The notes: generated from the letters alone by a model not told the origin. Numbered from the stretch's first letter, positions 8,691-16,660 are shown. The stretch is DNA of 64,000 nucleotides from Cellulomonas aerilata (GCF_007991755.1 NZ_BJYY01000019.1:62001-126000), one strand, 5' to 3'. A program made the numbers and translations.

Positions 8691-9920
8691 TCACTCCTCG
8701 ACGGGCGTCATCTCCGCGGGGTCCGGGACGTCGGTGATCTCCAGCGGCGGGTCCAGCCGCCGCAGCTTCGAGAACACCGCCCACGCCACCGCGACGAGCG
8801 GCACCGAGATGACCGCCCCGAGGATCCCGGCGGTGATCGTCCCGCCGGTGACGACCAGCGCGATGACCACCGGGTGCAGGGAGACCTGCCGCCCCATCAC
8901 CAGCGGCTGCAGGATGTGCCCCTCGAACTGCCCGATCAGCGCGATCGCCACACCGACCAGCAGCGCGCTCAGCGGTCCGTTCGCCGCCAGCGCGACCACC
9001 ATCGCGATGATCATGGCGGCCGGCGCCCCGATCAGCGGGATGAAGGCGCCGATCAGCACCAGGACCGCCAGCGGCGCGGCCAGCGGGACCTTGAGCAGCA
9101 GCAGCACGATGAACGCCAGCGCCCCGTCCGACAGGGCGATGATCACGGTGCCCCGCGTGTAGCCGGAGAACGTGTACCAGCCCGCGCCCGCCGCCGTCTG
9201 CCACGACTCCCGGGTGCGGGCCGGCAGCTGGTTGAGGAACCAGAGCCAGATCTCCCGGCCCCGTGCGAGGAAGAACACCGAGCAGAACGTCGCCAGCGCC
9301 AGCGCCCCGAACACCTGCACGACCGACCCGGCGCTGGCGGCGGCCTGCGAGGCGACCTCCCCGCCGTGCTGGACGACCCAGTCCCGGCCCTCGTTGATCC
9401 AGTCGTTGATCTGGTCGTTCGTGATCGTGACCGGCAGCGGGCCGTCCTCGAGGAAGCTGATGATGTCGTCGATGCCGTCGGTGAACTGGCGCGACAGGCT
9501 CTCCCACTGACCGGCGACCGAGTAGGCGACGTAGGTGAGCATCCCCACGAGCACCAGCACCCCGAGCAGCAGCGCGAACGCGGTGGCCAGGCCGCGGGGC
9601 ATGATCCGTGCCAGCGCGTCGACGACCGGCCGCAGGACCGCCGTGAACACCAGGGCGATGAACACCGCGATGAAGACCAGCTGCACCCGCGACGTCGCGT
9701 AGAACACCACGACGATCGCGGCGGTCACCACCAGCAGCCGCCACGACATCCCGGCGATCACCCGCAGCCAGTGCGGCGCGGTCTGCTCGTACCCGACGAC
9801 CGAGGGGTTCCGGCGCGCCCCGGCGACCCTGCGGGCGGCGGGACTGGTGCCCGCCAGGTGTCGCGTCGAGGCGGGGGAGCGCTCGGTCCCGGTGAGGGAC
9901 GCCGCTTCCTGCTCCGTCAT
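8691..9920 (-). CDS. AI-2E family (PerM-type) transporter
   Basis: A 409-residue polytopic membrane protein with about eight hydrophobic segments in the pattern of the AI-2E transporter/PerM family. The first pair is near residues 57-100, a long soluble loop spans about 125-200, and later come IGAFIPLIGAPAAMIIAMV and EGHILQPLVMGRQVSLHPVVIAL, the latter a family hallmark. The substrate is unknown; some members export autoinducer-2 or act as Na+/H+ antiporters. ATG at 9920 is chosen because AGAGGG lies before it; an ATG five codons upstream lacks this. It converges on dnaE2 with a 24-base gap and no obvious terminator. Confidence 0.88.
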   Translation of the reverse strand: MTEQEAASLTGTERSPASTRHLAGTSPAARRVAGARRNPSVVGYEQTAPHWLRVIAGMSWRLLVVTAAIVVVFYATSRVQLVFIAVFIALVFTAVLRPVVDALARIMPRGLATAFALLLGVLVLVGMLTYVAYSVAGQWESLSRQFTDGIDDIISFLEDGPLPVTITNDQINDWINEGRDWVVQHGGEVASQAAASAGSVVQVFGALALATFCSVFFLARGREIWLWFLNQLPARTRESWQTAAGAGWYTFSGYTRGTVIIALSDGALAFIVLLLLKVPLAAPLAVLVLIGAFIPLIGAPAAMIIAMVVALAANGPLSALLVGVAIALIGQFEGHILQPLVMGRQVSLHPVVIALVVTGGTITAGILGAVISVPLVAVAWAVFSKLRRLDPPLEITDVPDPAEMTPVEE

Positions 9921-10006
9921 GGTGACCCTCTTCACACTGGTCGTCAGCGGGTGTCGCGGTCAGTCTGCACCCGGGTCCGCGTGACCGTCGGCCGGCCGCA
10001 CCGTGC

Positions 10007-10012
10007 TATCTT
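10007..10012 (+). promoter_or_regulatory. Putative -10 element of tRNA-Leu
   Basis: TATCTT lies 46 bases before the mature tRNA 5' end, with GTGACC about 20 bases further upstream as a weak -35 candidate. Confidence 0.4.
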
Positions 10013-10057
10013 TACGGCCGCGCCTGACGCCGGAGCGATCCGCGCAGAGGCCCACCT

Positions 10058-10141
10058 GTCCGGGTGGCGGAATGGCAGACGCGCTAGCTTGAGGTGCTAG
10101 TGCCCTTAACGGGCGTGGGGGTTCAAGTCCCCCTCCGGACA
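10058..10141 (+). tRNA. tRNA-Leu, anticodon GAG
   Basis: An 84-base class II tRNA. The seven-pair acceptor stem starts GTCCGGG and closes with TCCGGAC, the anticodon stem is CTAGC/GCTAG with loop TTGAGGT (anticodon GAG at 10091-10093), there is a long variable arm, and the T arm has GGGGG-TTCAAGT-CCCCC. The discriminator base is A, as expected for leucine, and CCA is not encoded. It reads CUU and CUC codons; CUC is a common Leu codon in this GC-rich DNA. Confidence 0.97.
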
Positions 10142-10156
10142 CTCGTTGAGACAGCG

Positions 10157-10200
10157 ACGACGAAGGCCCCCGACCCCGCCAGGTTGGGGGCCTTCGTCGT
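10157..10200 (+). terminator. Terminator hairpin after tRNA-Leu
   Basis: A perfect 15-pair stem, ACGACGAAGGCCCCC pairing with GGGGGCCTTCGTCGT around a 14-base loop, starts 15 bases after the tRNA. No U tract follows, which is common in actinobacteria. Confidence 0.85.
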
Positions 10201-10248
10201 CCCGGCCGTCCCTCGGGGCGCGCCCTCCGACCGGCTCGGACCCGCCCC

Positions 10249-10302
10249 GACCAGCCCGACCGGCCCGACCAGCCCGACCAGCCCGACCAGCCCGACCGGC
10301 CC
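10249..10302. repeat. Nine-base tandem repeat, intergenic
   Basis: Six consecutive nine-base units (GACCAGCCC or GACCGGCCC) lie between the tRNA terminator and the end of the VOC gene. They do not appear coding. Confidence 0.85.
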
Positions 10303-10333
10303 GCGACCGGTCCCGGGTGTCGTCCGCGGGCCA

Positions 10334-10723
10334 TCACCCCGCGCCGGGGCCGTTCCAGTCGACGAGCTGCACGACCACGCCGTTGGGGTCCCGCACCTGG
10401 AACGCCCGCTCGCCCCACTCCTCGACGGTGAGCGGCATCGTGATCGCCACGCCCTCGGCCGTCAGCCGCGCCAGCTCCGCCTCCAGGTCGTCGACGACGA
10501 ACGCCACGATCAGCCCGCGCGCGTGCTCGTCGCGCTGGTCCTCCGGCAGGGTCGGCATGCCCCGCCGCAGGTAGATGACGTTCATCCCGGCGTCCTCGCG
10601 GGCCAGCGACGCAAACCCGTCGGCGCCCATCTGCACGGTGAAGCCGAAGTGGTCGACGAGGAAGTCGCGCGACGCCTCGACGTCGTCGACGGTGAGCGAG
10701 ACGGCTGACGCGGTGATCCTCAT
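10334..10723 (-). CDS. VOC-family (glyoxalase/bleomycin-resistance fold) protein
   Basis: A 129-residue single-module vicinal-oxygen-chelate protein. It begins with a beta strand (ITASAVSLTVDDVEASRDFLVDHFGF) and ends with ERAFQVRDPNGVVVQLVDW, where family members supply metal or substrate ligands. Members include glyoxalases, dioxygenases and drug-binding proteins; the sequence does not say which. The ATG at 10723 follows a weak GGGAGCAG. It is a single gene, facing the tRNA terminator. Confidence 0.85.
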   Translation of the reverse strand: MRITASAVSLTVDDVEASRDFLVDHFGFTVQMGADGFASLAREDAGMNVIYLRRGMPTLPEDQRDEHARGLIVAFVVDDLEAELARLTAEGVAITMPLTVEEWGERAFQVRDPNGVVVQLVDWNGPGAG

Positions 10724-10921
10724 GGCTGCTCCCGACCCTGTTGCTCCCGAGCTGCTCCCTACCTGCCGGACGCCGGAGGCCGGCGTCCGCCCCGGCGACG
10801 CTACGCCGCCCGGACGTCGGGTGGTCCGCTGGCCGGTCGGAGCCTGGACAAACGTCCGGCGCGCTCGTCATCCTGGAAAAGTCTGCGGGACGGTCCCGCC
10901 CGACGGACGTGAGAGGGACCC

Positions 10922-11200
10922 ATGACCTACTCGCCCAGCCCCCAGCCGGTGATCTCCGGAGTTCCCTACCTCGTCACGGACGTGAACGGCGCACCGGTGA
11001 CCAGCCTGTCCGACTTCGTCGGCACCGTCGCCTTCCAGATCGACAAGGACGGCGCGCCGTACCTGATCGACGGGGAGGGCCGCGAGCGCGACGGCGCTGT
11101 CCGGGTGCACGAGAAGAACGGACGCGGCGGCAAGGACATCCGCGTCTGGCGCGTGTACGTCGGTGCGGACGGCGGCTACCTGGCCGAGACGTCGCTCTAG
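10922..11200 (+). CDS. Small protein of unknown function, 92 residues
   Basis: I do not recognise a family. The 92-residue product is hydrophilic and mixed alpha/beta, with no signal peptide or membrane segment. It has a Gly-rich middle (HEKNGRGGKDIRVWRVYVGADGGYL) that looks like a compact beta structure. The ATG at 10922 is preceded by GAGAGGG at ideal spacing and a strong hairpin terminator follows 18 bases after the stop, so this is a genuine, independently transcribed gene. It has neither operon partners nor cysteines. Confidence 0.75.
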   Translation: MTYSPSPQPVISGVPYLVTDVNGAPVTSLSDFVGTVAFQIDKDGAPYLIDGEGRERDGAVRVHEKNGRGGKDIRVWRVYVGADGGYLAETSL

Positions 11201-11218
11201 AACCCGCCGCTCGCACGA

Positions 11219-11252
11219 CGAGGCCCTGACCGGACTCCCGGTCAGGGCCTCG
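11219..11252 (+). terminator. Terminator hairpin after the 92-residue gene
   Basis: A 15-pair perfect stem, CGAGGCCCTGACCGG with CCGGTCAGGGCCTCG, closed by the four-base loop ACTC. Confidence 0.88.
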
Positions 11253-11271
11253 CCGTATGCGGAGCGGTGCG

Positions 11272-11327
11272 TCAGCCGCTCAGCCGCTCAGCCGCTCAGC
11301 GGCTCAGCGGCTCAGCGGCTCAGCGGG
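11272..11327. repeat. Octamer array forming an imperfect inverted repeat
   Basis: Three copies of TCAGCCGC are followed by three of TCAGCGGC and one variant. The two halves can pair (GCCGCT with AGCGGC) into a long imperfect hairpin. The array covers the last codons and stop of the MFS gene and may help terminate both convergent transcripts. Confidence 0.8.
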
Positions 11328-12814
11328 TTCGCGCCCTCCGCGCGGACCGCGCCGCGCCGCTTGGTGGAGGTCACCGGGTCCGCGATGTCCTCCAGCGACT
11401 GGCGCTCGGCGTTGATGCCGATGAACCAGGCGACGAGCCCACCGAGGAGCATGAGGGCGGCGCCGATGAAGTAGCCCACGGTCAGCGGCCCGCGCGAGGA
11501 CGCGTCGCCGATCAGGGCCGTGTACGTGGCCGCGGCCACCGCGCCGCTGAGCTGGGCGATGCAGAAGAAGAACGCGATCGCCTGTCCGCGCAGCTCGATC
11601 GGGAAGATCTCGCTGACGGTCAGGTACGCCGACGACGCACCGGCCGAGGCGAAGAAGAAGCAGATGCACCACAGCACGGTCTGCGTCACCGCCGTCAGCG
11701 CGCCGGCGTTGAACAGCACCGCCGCGACGGCGAGCACGACGGCGGCCAGGCCGTACGTCAGCAGGATCATCCGGCGCCGGCCCCAGGTGTCGAACAGGTG
11801 GCCGAGGAGCAGCGGGCCCAGCAGGTTCCCGATCGCGAACGGGATGAAGTACAGCGGGACGCTCTCCGGGGCGACGTCGAAGAAGTCGCGCAGCACGAGG
11901 GCGTAGCTGAAGAAGATCGCGTTGTAGAGGAACGACTGCGTGATCATCATCGTCCCGCCCAGGACCGCCCGGCGCGGGTACTCGCGGAACATGATCCGGG
12001 CGACCGTCGTGAGCGGGATGTTCTTCTCCCCGACGACCTCGATGGCCTTGCCCTCGTCGACCCGCTCCAGGGTGACGCCCTGGCCCTCGACGGTCCGCTC
12101 GATGTCCTCGACCGTGCGCTCGGCCTCGTCGGCGTACCCGTGGGTGAGCTGCCAGCGCGGGCTCTCGGGGATGTGACGGCGGATGTAGATGATGATCAGC
12201 CCGAGCACCGGGCCGAGGAAGAAGGCGATGCGCCAGCCCCAGAACATCGGGATGTTGTCGGGGTCCAGCAGCACGAGGGCGCCGAGCGAGCCGAGCAGCG
12301 CTCCGGCCCAGTACGTGCCGTTGACCGCGATGTCGACCCGGCCGCGGTACTTGGCCGGGATCAGCTCGTCGATCGCCGAGTTGATGGCGGCGTACTCACC
12401 CCCGATGCCCATCCCGGCGATGAACCGGAAGAAAAGGAACGAGTACAGGTCCCACGAGGCGCCCGCCAGGCCGCTGCCGATGAGGTAGATGGCGAGCGTG
12501 AGGATGAAGAGCTTGCGGCGGCCGAGCCGATCGGTGAGCCGCCCGAACACCAGCGCGCCCACCACCTGCCCGATCAGGTAGACGGAGGCGAGGAGCCCGA
12601 CCTGCGCCGTGGAGATCCCCAGACCGCTCTCGTCCTCGGTGATGATCGCGCCGACGTTGGCCACGAGCTGGACCTCGAGCCCGTCGAGGATCCACGACAC
12701 CCCGAGCCCGACGACGATCATCGTGTGGAACCTGGTCCATGGCAGCCGGTCCATGCGCGCCGGGACGAGGCTGCGCACCGCCTGCGGCTGGGTCGCCGCA
12801 GCTGTCTCGCTCAT
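11312..12814 (-). CDS. MFS transporter, sugar/metabolite porter type
   Basis: A 500-residue 12-helix major facilitator. It shows the loop 2-3 motif GRLTDRLGRRK, RFIAGMGIGGEYAAINSAIDELIPAKYRGR typical of the sugar/metabolite:H+ symporter branch, PESPRWQL before the central loop, and FDTWGRR and SEIFPIELRGQ in the second half. The loop between the halves (residues about 225-275) is long and charged. The substrate is not predictable; the EYAAINSAIDEL region resembles inositol, aromatic-acid and metabolite porters. The start at 12814 places the first helix at about residue 30. A possible -10 (TACCTT, minus strand 12886-12881) lies upstream. Confidence 0.88.
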   Translation of the reverse strand: MSETAAATQPQAVRSLVPARMDRLPWTRFHTMIVVGLGVSWILDGLEVQLVANVGAIITEDESGLGISTAQVGLLASVYLIGQVVGALVFGRLTDRLGRRKLFILTLAIYLIGSGLAGASWDLYSFLFFRFIAGMGIGGEYAAINSAIDELIPAKYRGRVDIAVNGTYWAGALLGSLGALVLLDPDNIPMFWGWRIAFFLGPVLGLIIIYIRRHIPESPRWQLTHGYADEAERTVEDIERTVEGQGVTLERVDEGKAIEVVGEKNIPLTTVARIMFREYPRRAVLGGTMMITQSFLYNAIFFSYALVLRDFFDVAPESVPLYFIPFAIGNLLGPLLLGHLFDTWGRRRMILLTYGLAAVVLAVAAVLFNAGALTAVTQTVLWCICFFFASAGASSAYLTVSEIFPIELRGQAIAFFFCIAQLSGAVAAATYTALIGDASSRGPLTVGYFIGAALMLLGGLVAWFIGINAERQSLEDIADPVTSTKRRGAVRAEGANPLSR

Positions 12815-13098
12815 GCGGACTCCTGTGTCCTGTCAGGGGGAGGACGACCGGCGAGACCGTCGGGCGTCCAGGGCTCTCGGAAGGTAGGACCGCTCCCAGC
12901 GCCTCGCAACACGTGGCCACGCACCACGATGGCGCGCTGACCTGCGACGGCGTCCGTGGGAGTGGGCGCAGGTCGTCCGCGCGGGTGGTGCGGCGGCGTG
13001 GTGCGGCGGCGTGGAGGGACGGCCGCACCGGGCAGCCGGCGGCGGCGGGGGATCCGCACGGGCGGCGTCCTCGCACGCGGTGTGCCACGCTCGCGGAC

Positions 13099-13329
13099 GT
13101 GATCCTCTTCTTCGGCACCCGCGTGCGCCGCCGGGTCCTGGGCTCCGGCACCTTCCACTGCCCGTACTGCTTCCAGCCGCGCACCTACGAGCAGGCCGAG
13201 ACCCGGTCCTGGATCCACGTCTTCTGGATCCCGCTCATCCCTCTGGGTGGCGCGCAGGAGGAGGTGCAGTGCACCGTGTGCGGCGGGCGCTGGGCCCCGG
13301 CCGTGCTGCAGGCGGAGCCGCTCGCCTGA
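13099..13329 (+). CDS. Zinc-ribbon protein, 76 residues
   Basis: The protein begins MILFFGTRVRRRVLGSGTFHCPYC and carries a second Cys pair in VQCTVCGGRW, so one Zn ribbon is formed by CPYC and CTVC. Between them is a hydrophobic stretch (WIHVFWIPLIPLGG) that may dip into the membrane. Small proteins of this plan are widespread in actinobacteria with no known function. GTG at 13099 is chosen because homologous proteins start at this FFG motif; longer readings add low-quality Arg/Ala sequence. No clear ribosome site is visible. Confidence 0.72.
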   Translation: MILFFGTRVRRRVLGSGTFHCPYCFQPRTYEQAETRSWIHVFWIPLIPLGGAQEEVQCTVCGGRWAPAVLQAEPLA

Positions 13330-13339
13330 CGTTCACCGC

Positions 13340-13667
13340 CCGGACGTCCGTCCGCCGGAATAGATCCGGGATCCGTTCGCTTGAACCTCTCAGACTGCCG
13401 GTGTGCCCGTCGATGGGCAGGGTGTCGCGGCGAGAGCCGCGGTACACAACCGAAGAGCAGTTCCCCGGTCCGGGTGGTGGTGCCAGCATCGCGCCGCGAC
13501 GGACCGGCCTGGTCGTGGGACGCACCTCTGATGAGGGGTGGACGGACACGGACCGGGTGGCACGTCATCGACAGCCTCCAAACGGCCGGGGGCGGTTCAA
13601 GCCGCGCGAGACAAGGACAAGCGGGCGCGGTGGGTGGTGACGCATCCGATGCTGGTCGGCATCCGGC
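13340..13667 (+). ncRNA. Candidate structured small RNA in a gene-free stretch
   Basis: The 424 bases between 13329 and 13754 hold no credible gene: every open frame is short and lacks a start signal and a family match. On the plus strand the stretch is rich in hairpins: TGCCC-GTCGAT-GGGCA (13403-13418), GTGT-CGCGGC-GAGA-GCCGCG-GT-ACAC (13422-13447), an arm pair CCGGTCCG/CGGACCGG (13475-13506), CACCTC-TGATGA-GGGGTG and GATGC-TGGTCG-GCATC. A-rich unpaired segments lie between them, and a very strong terminator follows. No Rfam family was recognised. The minus strand could also be the transcribed one. Confidence 0.35.
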
Positions 13668-13707
13668 GACGGCCCGGTGACCTCAGGACGAGGTCACCGG
13701 GCCGTCG
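13667..13707. terminator. Strong bidirectional terminator hairpin
   Basis: An 18-pair perfect stem closed by AGGAC: CGACGGCCCGGTGACCTC with its exact complement. It can end both the minus-strand fructosamine-kinase transcript and any plus-strand transcript from the RNA candidate. Confidence 0.9.
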
Positions 13708-13753
13708 TCCGTCGTGCCCGGGGAGGTCGGGGGACGCGCTGGTCCCATCGGTC

Positions 13754-14551
13754 TCACCCGCGTGCCGACGCCCCCGACCACCGGCGGGCCAGCTCGCAGG
13801 TGCGGGCCACGTAGCCCCCGCCGAACAGCACGGCGTGCATACCCACCGGGAACAACTGGTGCAGACCCAGCCGCTGCCGCCACCCCGGGCGCAGGGGGTG
13901 CACCTCCTGGTAGCCCTTCACCACCTCCGCCAGCCCGGGCAGCCCGAACAGGTCGAGCATCGCCAGGTCGGTCTCCCGGTGCCCGCCGTGCGCCGCGGGG
14001 TCGATGAGCACCGCACCGGCGCGCGTCCACATCACGTTGCCCGCCCACAGGTCGCCGTGCAGGCGCGCAGGCGGGTCGCCGTCGTCCAGGTGCCCGGCGA
14101 GGAGCCGGTCCTCGACGCGGCGCAGGTCGTCGTCGAGCGCGGGGTCGAGCCGGCCCCGCTCGGCCAGCAGCCGGCGCATCGGCGCGATCCGGCCGGTCGC
14201 GTGGAAGGACCCCCAGGTGGGGTGGCCCGCGACGGCGAAGGGCACCGGGTCGTCCAGCGGGCCGAAGAACCACGGGCCGTCCCAGCCCGGTGGCGGGCAC
14301 CCGAACGCCGCCGCGCCCGCGTCGTGCAGCCGCGCCAGGCCCCGGCCGAGCTCACGGGCGCCGCCCGCGGTAGGGCGGGCCGGCACCAGGCGCTCCAGGT
14401 CCAGGTGGTCGCGGCCCACGTCGACCACGCGCACGACCGGCACGGCGTCCGCCTGGGCGAGCCACCGCAGGCCCGCCGCCTCGCACCCGAAGAAGCCGGC
14501 CGGTGCGCCCCGTCGCTGCTTGCGGAAGACCGTGGACCCGCCGTCGTGCAC
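13754..14551 (-). CDS. Fructosamine kinase family protein
   Basis: The protein of about 265 residues has the aminoglycoside-phosphotransferase-like fold of the fructosamine/ketosamine-3-kinase family. It opens with FRKQRRGAPAGFFGCEAAGLRWL, has LGRGLARLHDAGAAAFGCPPPGWDGPWFFGPL, and carries the catalytic loop RLHGDLWAGNVMW (Asp and Asn) and LIDPAAHGGHRETDLAMLDLFG. These enzymes phosphorylate sugars attached to amines so that glycation is reversed. GTG at 14551 fits homologue length. The frame is open to 14791, but the extra residues are Arg-rich repeat translation with no ribosome site. Confidence 0.85.
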   Translation of the reverse strand: MHDGGSTVFRKQRRGAPAGFFGCEAAGLRWLAQADAVPVVRVVDVGRDHLDLERLVPARPTAGGARELGRGLARLHDAGAAAFGCPPPGWDGPWFFGPLDDPVPFAVAGHPTWGSFHATGRIAPMRRLLAERGRLDPALDDDLRRVEDRLLAGHLDDGDPPARLHGDLWAGNVMWTRAGAVLIDPAAHGGHRETDLAMLDLFGLPGLAEVVKGYQEVHPLRPGWRQRLGLHQLFPVGMHAVLFGGGYVARTCELARRWSGASARG

Positions 14552-14660
14552 GGCGCGGTCGGCGCCGCGGGACGATCCCCCCACAGCCGGCGGCCCGGAC
14601 GTGCGCTGCCCGTCGCCGCGTGCCCCCACGGCACCAGTCCACCACCACCGTCGCCGACGA

Positions 14661-14720
14661 GCACGGTCGAGCGCCGTCGAGCGCCGTCGAGCGCCGTCGA
14701 GCGCGGACCAGCACGGTCGT
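14661..14720. repeat. Ten-base tandem repeat between fructosamine kinase and ald
   Basis: Units of GCGCCGTCGA (three exact, three variant) fill part of the 314-base gap 14552-14865. The rest of the gap holds no gene. It must contain the promoters of the two divergent genes, but I could not pick them out with confidence. Confidence 0.8.
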
Positions 14721-14865
14721 GCGCGGACCCGCGGTCGAAAACCGCTCGCCGCGCGCTCGGGGGAGGCACGCTGAGGCCACGGCGGGGGCACCGACGCCCC
14801 ATCCGGCCGGACGCACCTCCGGCACCCTCACCCCATCACGGCCATCCCGAGCGGAGCGACGACGC

Positions 14866-15981
14866 ATGCTGATCGGTGTCCCGACCGAGGTCAAGAACAA
14901 CGAGGACCGGGTCGCCCTGACCCCGGCAGGCGCGCACCAGCTCGTCGCCGCCGGTCATCGGGTCCTCGTCCAGGCGGGTGCGGGGACGGGCTCGGCCATC
15001 GCGGACGAGACCTACGTCGCCGCCGGCGCGCAGGTCGCCGCCACGGCCGAGGAGGTCTGGGGGACCGTGGACCTCGTCTGCAAGGTCAAGGAGCCGGTCC
15101 CGTCCGAGTACCCGCTGCTGCGCCGCGACACGGTCCTGTTCACCTACCTGCACCTCGCCGCCGACCGCGCGTGCACGGACGCCCTGCTCGCCGCCGGCAC
15201 GACCGCGATCGCCTACGAGACCGTGCAGCTCCCGGACGGGACCCTCCCGCTCCTCGCACCGATGAGCGAGGTCGCGGGCCGGCTGTCCGTCCAGGTCGGC
15301 GCCTACCACCTGATGACGAGCGCCGGCGGTGCGGGGGTCCTGCTCGGCGGCATCCCCGGCGTGCGCCCCGCCAAGGTCGTCGTCCTCGGGGCGGGCGTCG
15401 CCGGGACCCATGCCGCCGAGATCGCGCTCGGGATGCGGGCGGACGTGACGGTGCTCGACCTCTCGCTGCCCAAGCTGCGCCACCTGGACAGCACGTTCGC
15501 CGGCCGGGTGCGCACGCTCGCGTCCAGCGCGTACACCCTCGACGAGGAGCTCGTGGACGCCGACCTGGTCATCGGTGCCGTGCTCGTGGCCGGGGCCCGG
15601 GCGCCGCGACTGGTGAGCGACGACCTCGTCAGCCGCATGCGGACGGGCTCGGTGCTCGTGGACATCGCCGTCGACCAGGGCGGGTGCTTCGAGTCCACCC
15701 GGCCCACCACCCACGCCGAGCCCACCTTCACCGTGCACGGGTCGGTCTTCTACTGCGTCGCGAACATGCCCGGGGCGGTGCCGGTCACGTCCACGCGGGC
15801 GCTGACGAACGCCACGCTGCCGTACCTCACCCGCCTCGCCGACGTGGGGTGGCGGTCGGCGTCGGCCGCCGACCCCGCGCTGGCCGCGGGCCTGACCACG
15901 CACGACGGCGTCCTGCTCAACGACGCCGTGGGGCGCGCGCACGGCCTCTCCGTGCAGGGGGTCGCTGCTCTGCTGGGCTGA
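14866..15981 (+). CDS. ald: Alanine dehydrogenase
   Basis: A 371-residue enzyme reversibly deaminating L-alanine to pyruvate and ammonia with NAD+. It shows the family start MLIGVPTEVKNNEDRVALTPAG, the substrate-site VKEPVPSEY and TYLHLA (catalytic His near residue 96), the Rossmann stretch KVVVLGAGVAGTHAAEIALGM, and the signature DIAVDQGGCFESTRPTTH with NMPGAVPVTST at the end. Length and motifs are normal. ATG at 14866 has GGAG ten bases before it. It is likely monocistronic and transcribed from the repeat-bearing gap upstream. Confidence 0.96.
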   Translation: MLIGVPTEVKNNEDRVALTPAGAHQLVAAGHRVLVQAGAGTGSAIADETYVAAGAQVAATAEEVWGTVDLVCKVKEPVPSEYPLLRRDTVLFTYLHLAADRACTDALLAAGTTAIAYETVQLPDGTLPLLAPMSEVAGRLSVQVGAYHLMTSAGGAGVLLGGIPGVRPAKVVVLGAGVAGTHAAEIALGMRADVTVLDLSLPKLRHLDSTFAGRVRTLASSAYTLDEELVDADLVIGAVLVAGARAPRLVSDDLVSRMRTGSVLVDIAVDQGGCFESTRPTTHAEPTFTVHGSVFYCVANMPGAVPVTSTRALTNATLPYLTRLADVGWRSASAADPALAAGLTTHDGVLLNDAVGRAHGLSVQGVAALLG

Positions 15982-16044
15982 GTGAGCGGGCCGCGGCCGG
16001 TCCGGCGGACCGCCCGGTGGCGGGGGCGTGTCGGAGGCTCGCGC

Positions 16045-16050
16045 CATGCT
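16045..16050 (+). promoter_or_regulatory. Putative leaderless -10 before the RibD-like gene
   Basis: CATGCT ends six bases before the ATG at 16057. It departs from TANNNT only in its first base. Confidence 0.4.
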
Positions 16051-16056
16051 GGGGTC

Positions 16057-16602
16057 ATGGCGCTCACCCAGTACTACGTGGCCTCGAGCATCGACGGGTA
16101 CATCGCGGACCCGGCCGGCTCCCTCGACTGGCTCCTGCAGTTCAACGACGTGCCCGGGCTCACCGCGCACTACGAGACCTTCATGGCCGACGTCGGTGCG
16201 GTGGCGATGGGGTCGACGACGTACCGGTTCCTCCTCGACGAGTCGCCGGGGTCCTGGCCGTACACCGCCCAGCGGACCTGGGTCTTCACGCACCAGGACC
16301 TGCCGGCGGTGCCGGGCGCGGACGTGGTCTTCACCGCCGACGACGTCGCGGACGTCCACGCCCGCATGGTCGAGGCGGCGGCCGGCCGCAACGTGTGGCT
16401 GGTGGGCGGCGGGGTGCTGGTCGCCCAGTTCGCGGAGCGGGGGCTGCTGGACGAGGTCTGGCTCGGCATCGCCCCGGTCGTGCTGGGAGGCGGCGCCCCG
16501 CTGCTGCCCACGCGCCTGCCGGGCAACCTGCGCCTGGAGGACGTGACCCGGTTCCCGGACTCCTTCCTCGAGCTGCGGTACACCGTGCCGCCGTCGGGGT
16601 GA
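16057..16602 (+). CDS. RibD C-terminal-domain / dihydrofolate-reductase-like protein
   Basis: A 181-residue protein with the RibD C-terminal (reductase) fold. It has YYVASSIDGYIADPAGSLDWL at the start, VGAVAMGSTTYRFLL, and the nucleotide-binding NVWLVGGGVLVAQF before LLDEVWLGIAPVVLGGGAPLLP. True RibD enzymes reduce a riboflavin precursor with NADPH, but isolated domains like this are usually of unknown substrate, and no deaminase domain or riboflavin genes are nearby. ATG at 16057 lacks a ribosome site and has a -10-like hexamer just upstream, suggesting a leaderless message. Confidence 0.88.
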   Translation: MALTQYYVASSIDGYIADPAGSLDWLLQFNDVPGLTAHYETFMADVGAVAMGSTTYRFLLDESPGSWPYTAQRTWVFTHQDLPAVPGADVVFTADDVADVHARMVEAAAGRNVWLVGGGVLVAQFAERGLLDEVWLGIAPVVLGGGAPLLPTRLPGNLRLEDVTRFPDSFLELRYTVPPSG

Positions 16603-16648
16603 CGCGCGGACGGCCGCGGGTGCCGGGGGAGTCGCCGGGTACGCACGG

Positions 16649-16654
16649 CAGGAT
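16649..16654 (+). promoter_or_regulatory. Putative leaderless -10 before the M3 peptidase gene
   Basis: CAGGAT sits six bases before the ATG at 16661. Confidence 0.35.
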
Positions 16655-16660
16655 GAGGCC

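Noticed and set aside
13381-13400. Glycine-riboswitch-like AACCTCTCAG
   Set aside because: The partner stem with GGAGAG and the core motifs are absent, and no glycine-related gene follows.
13551-13570. T-box-like GGGTGGCAC
   Set aside because: The rest of a T-box (specifier loop, antiterminator before a tRNA-synthetase or amino-acid gene) is missing, and the next gene is on the other strand.
13381-13680. A 99-codon frame inside the RNA candidate region
   Set aside because: No ribosome site, Arg/Ser-rich random-looking translation, and overlap with multiple hairpins.
14661-14720. Ten-base repeat considered as a CRISPR array
   Set aside because: Units are contiguous and far too short, with no spacers and no cas genes nearby.
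13754-14791. A 345-residue version of the fructosamine kinase
   Set aside because: The extra N-terminal residues translate the ten-base repeat region, lack homologue support and have no ribosome site.
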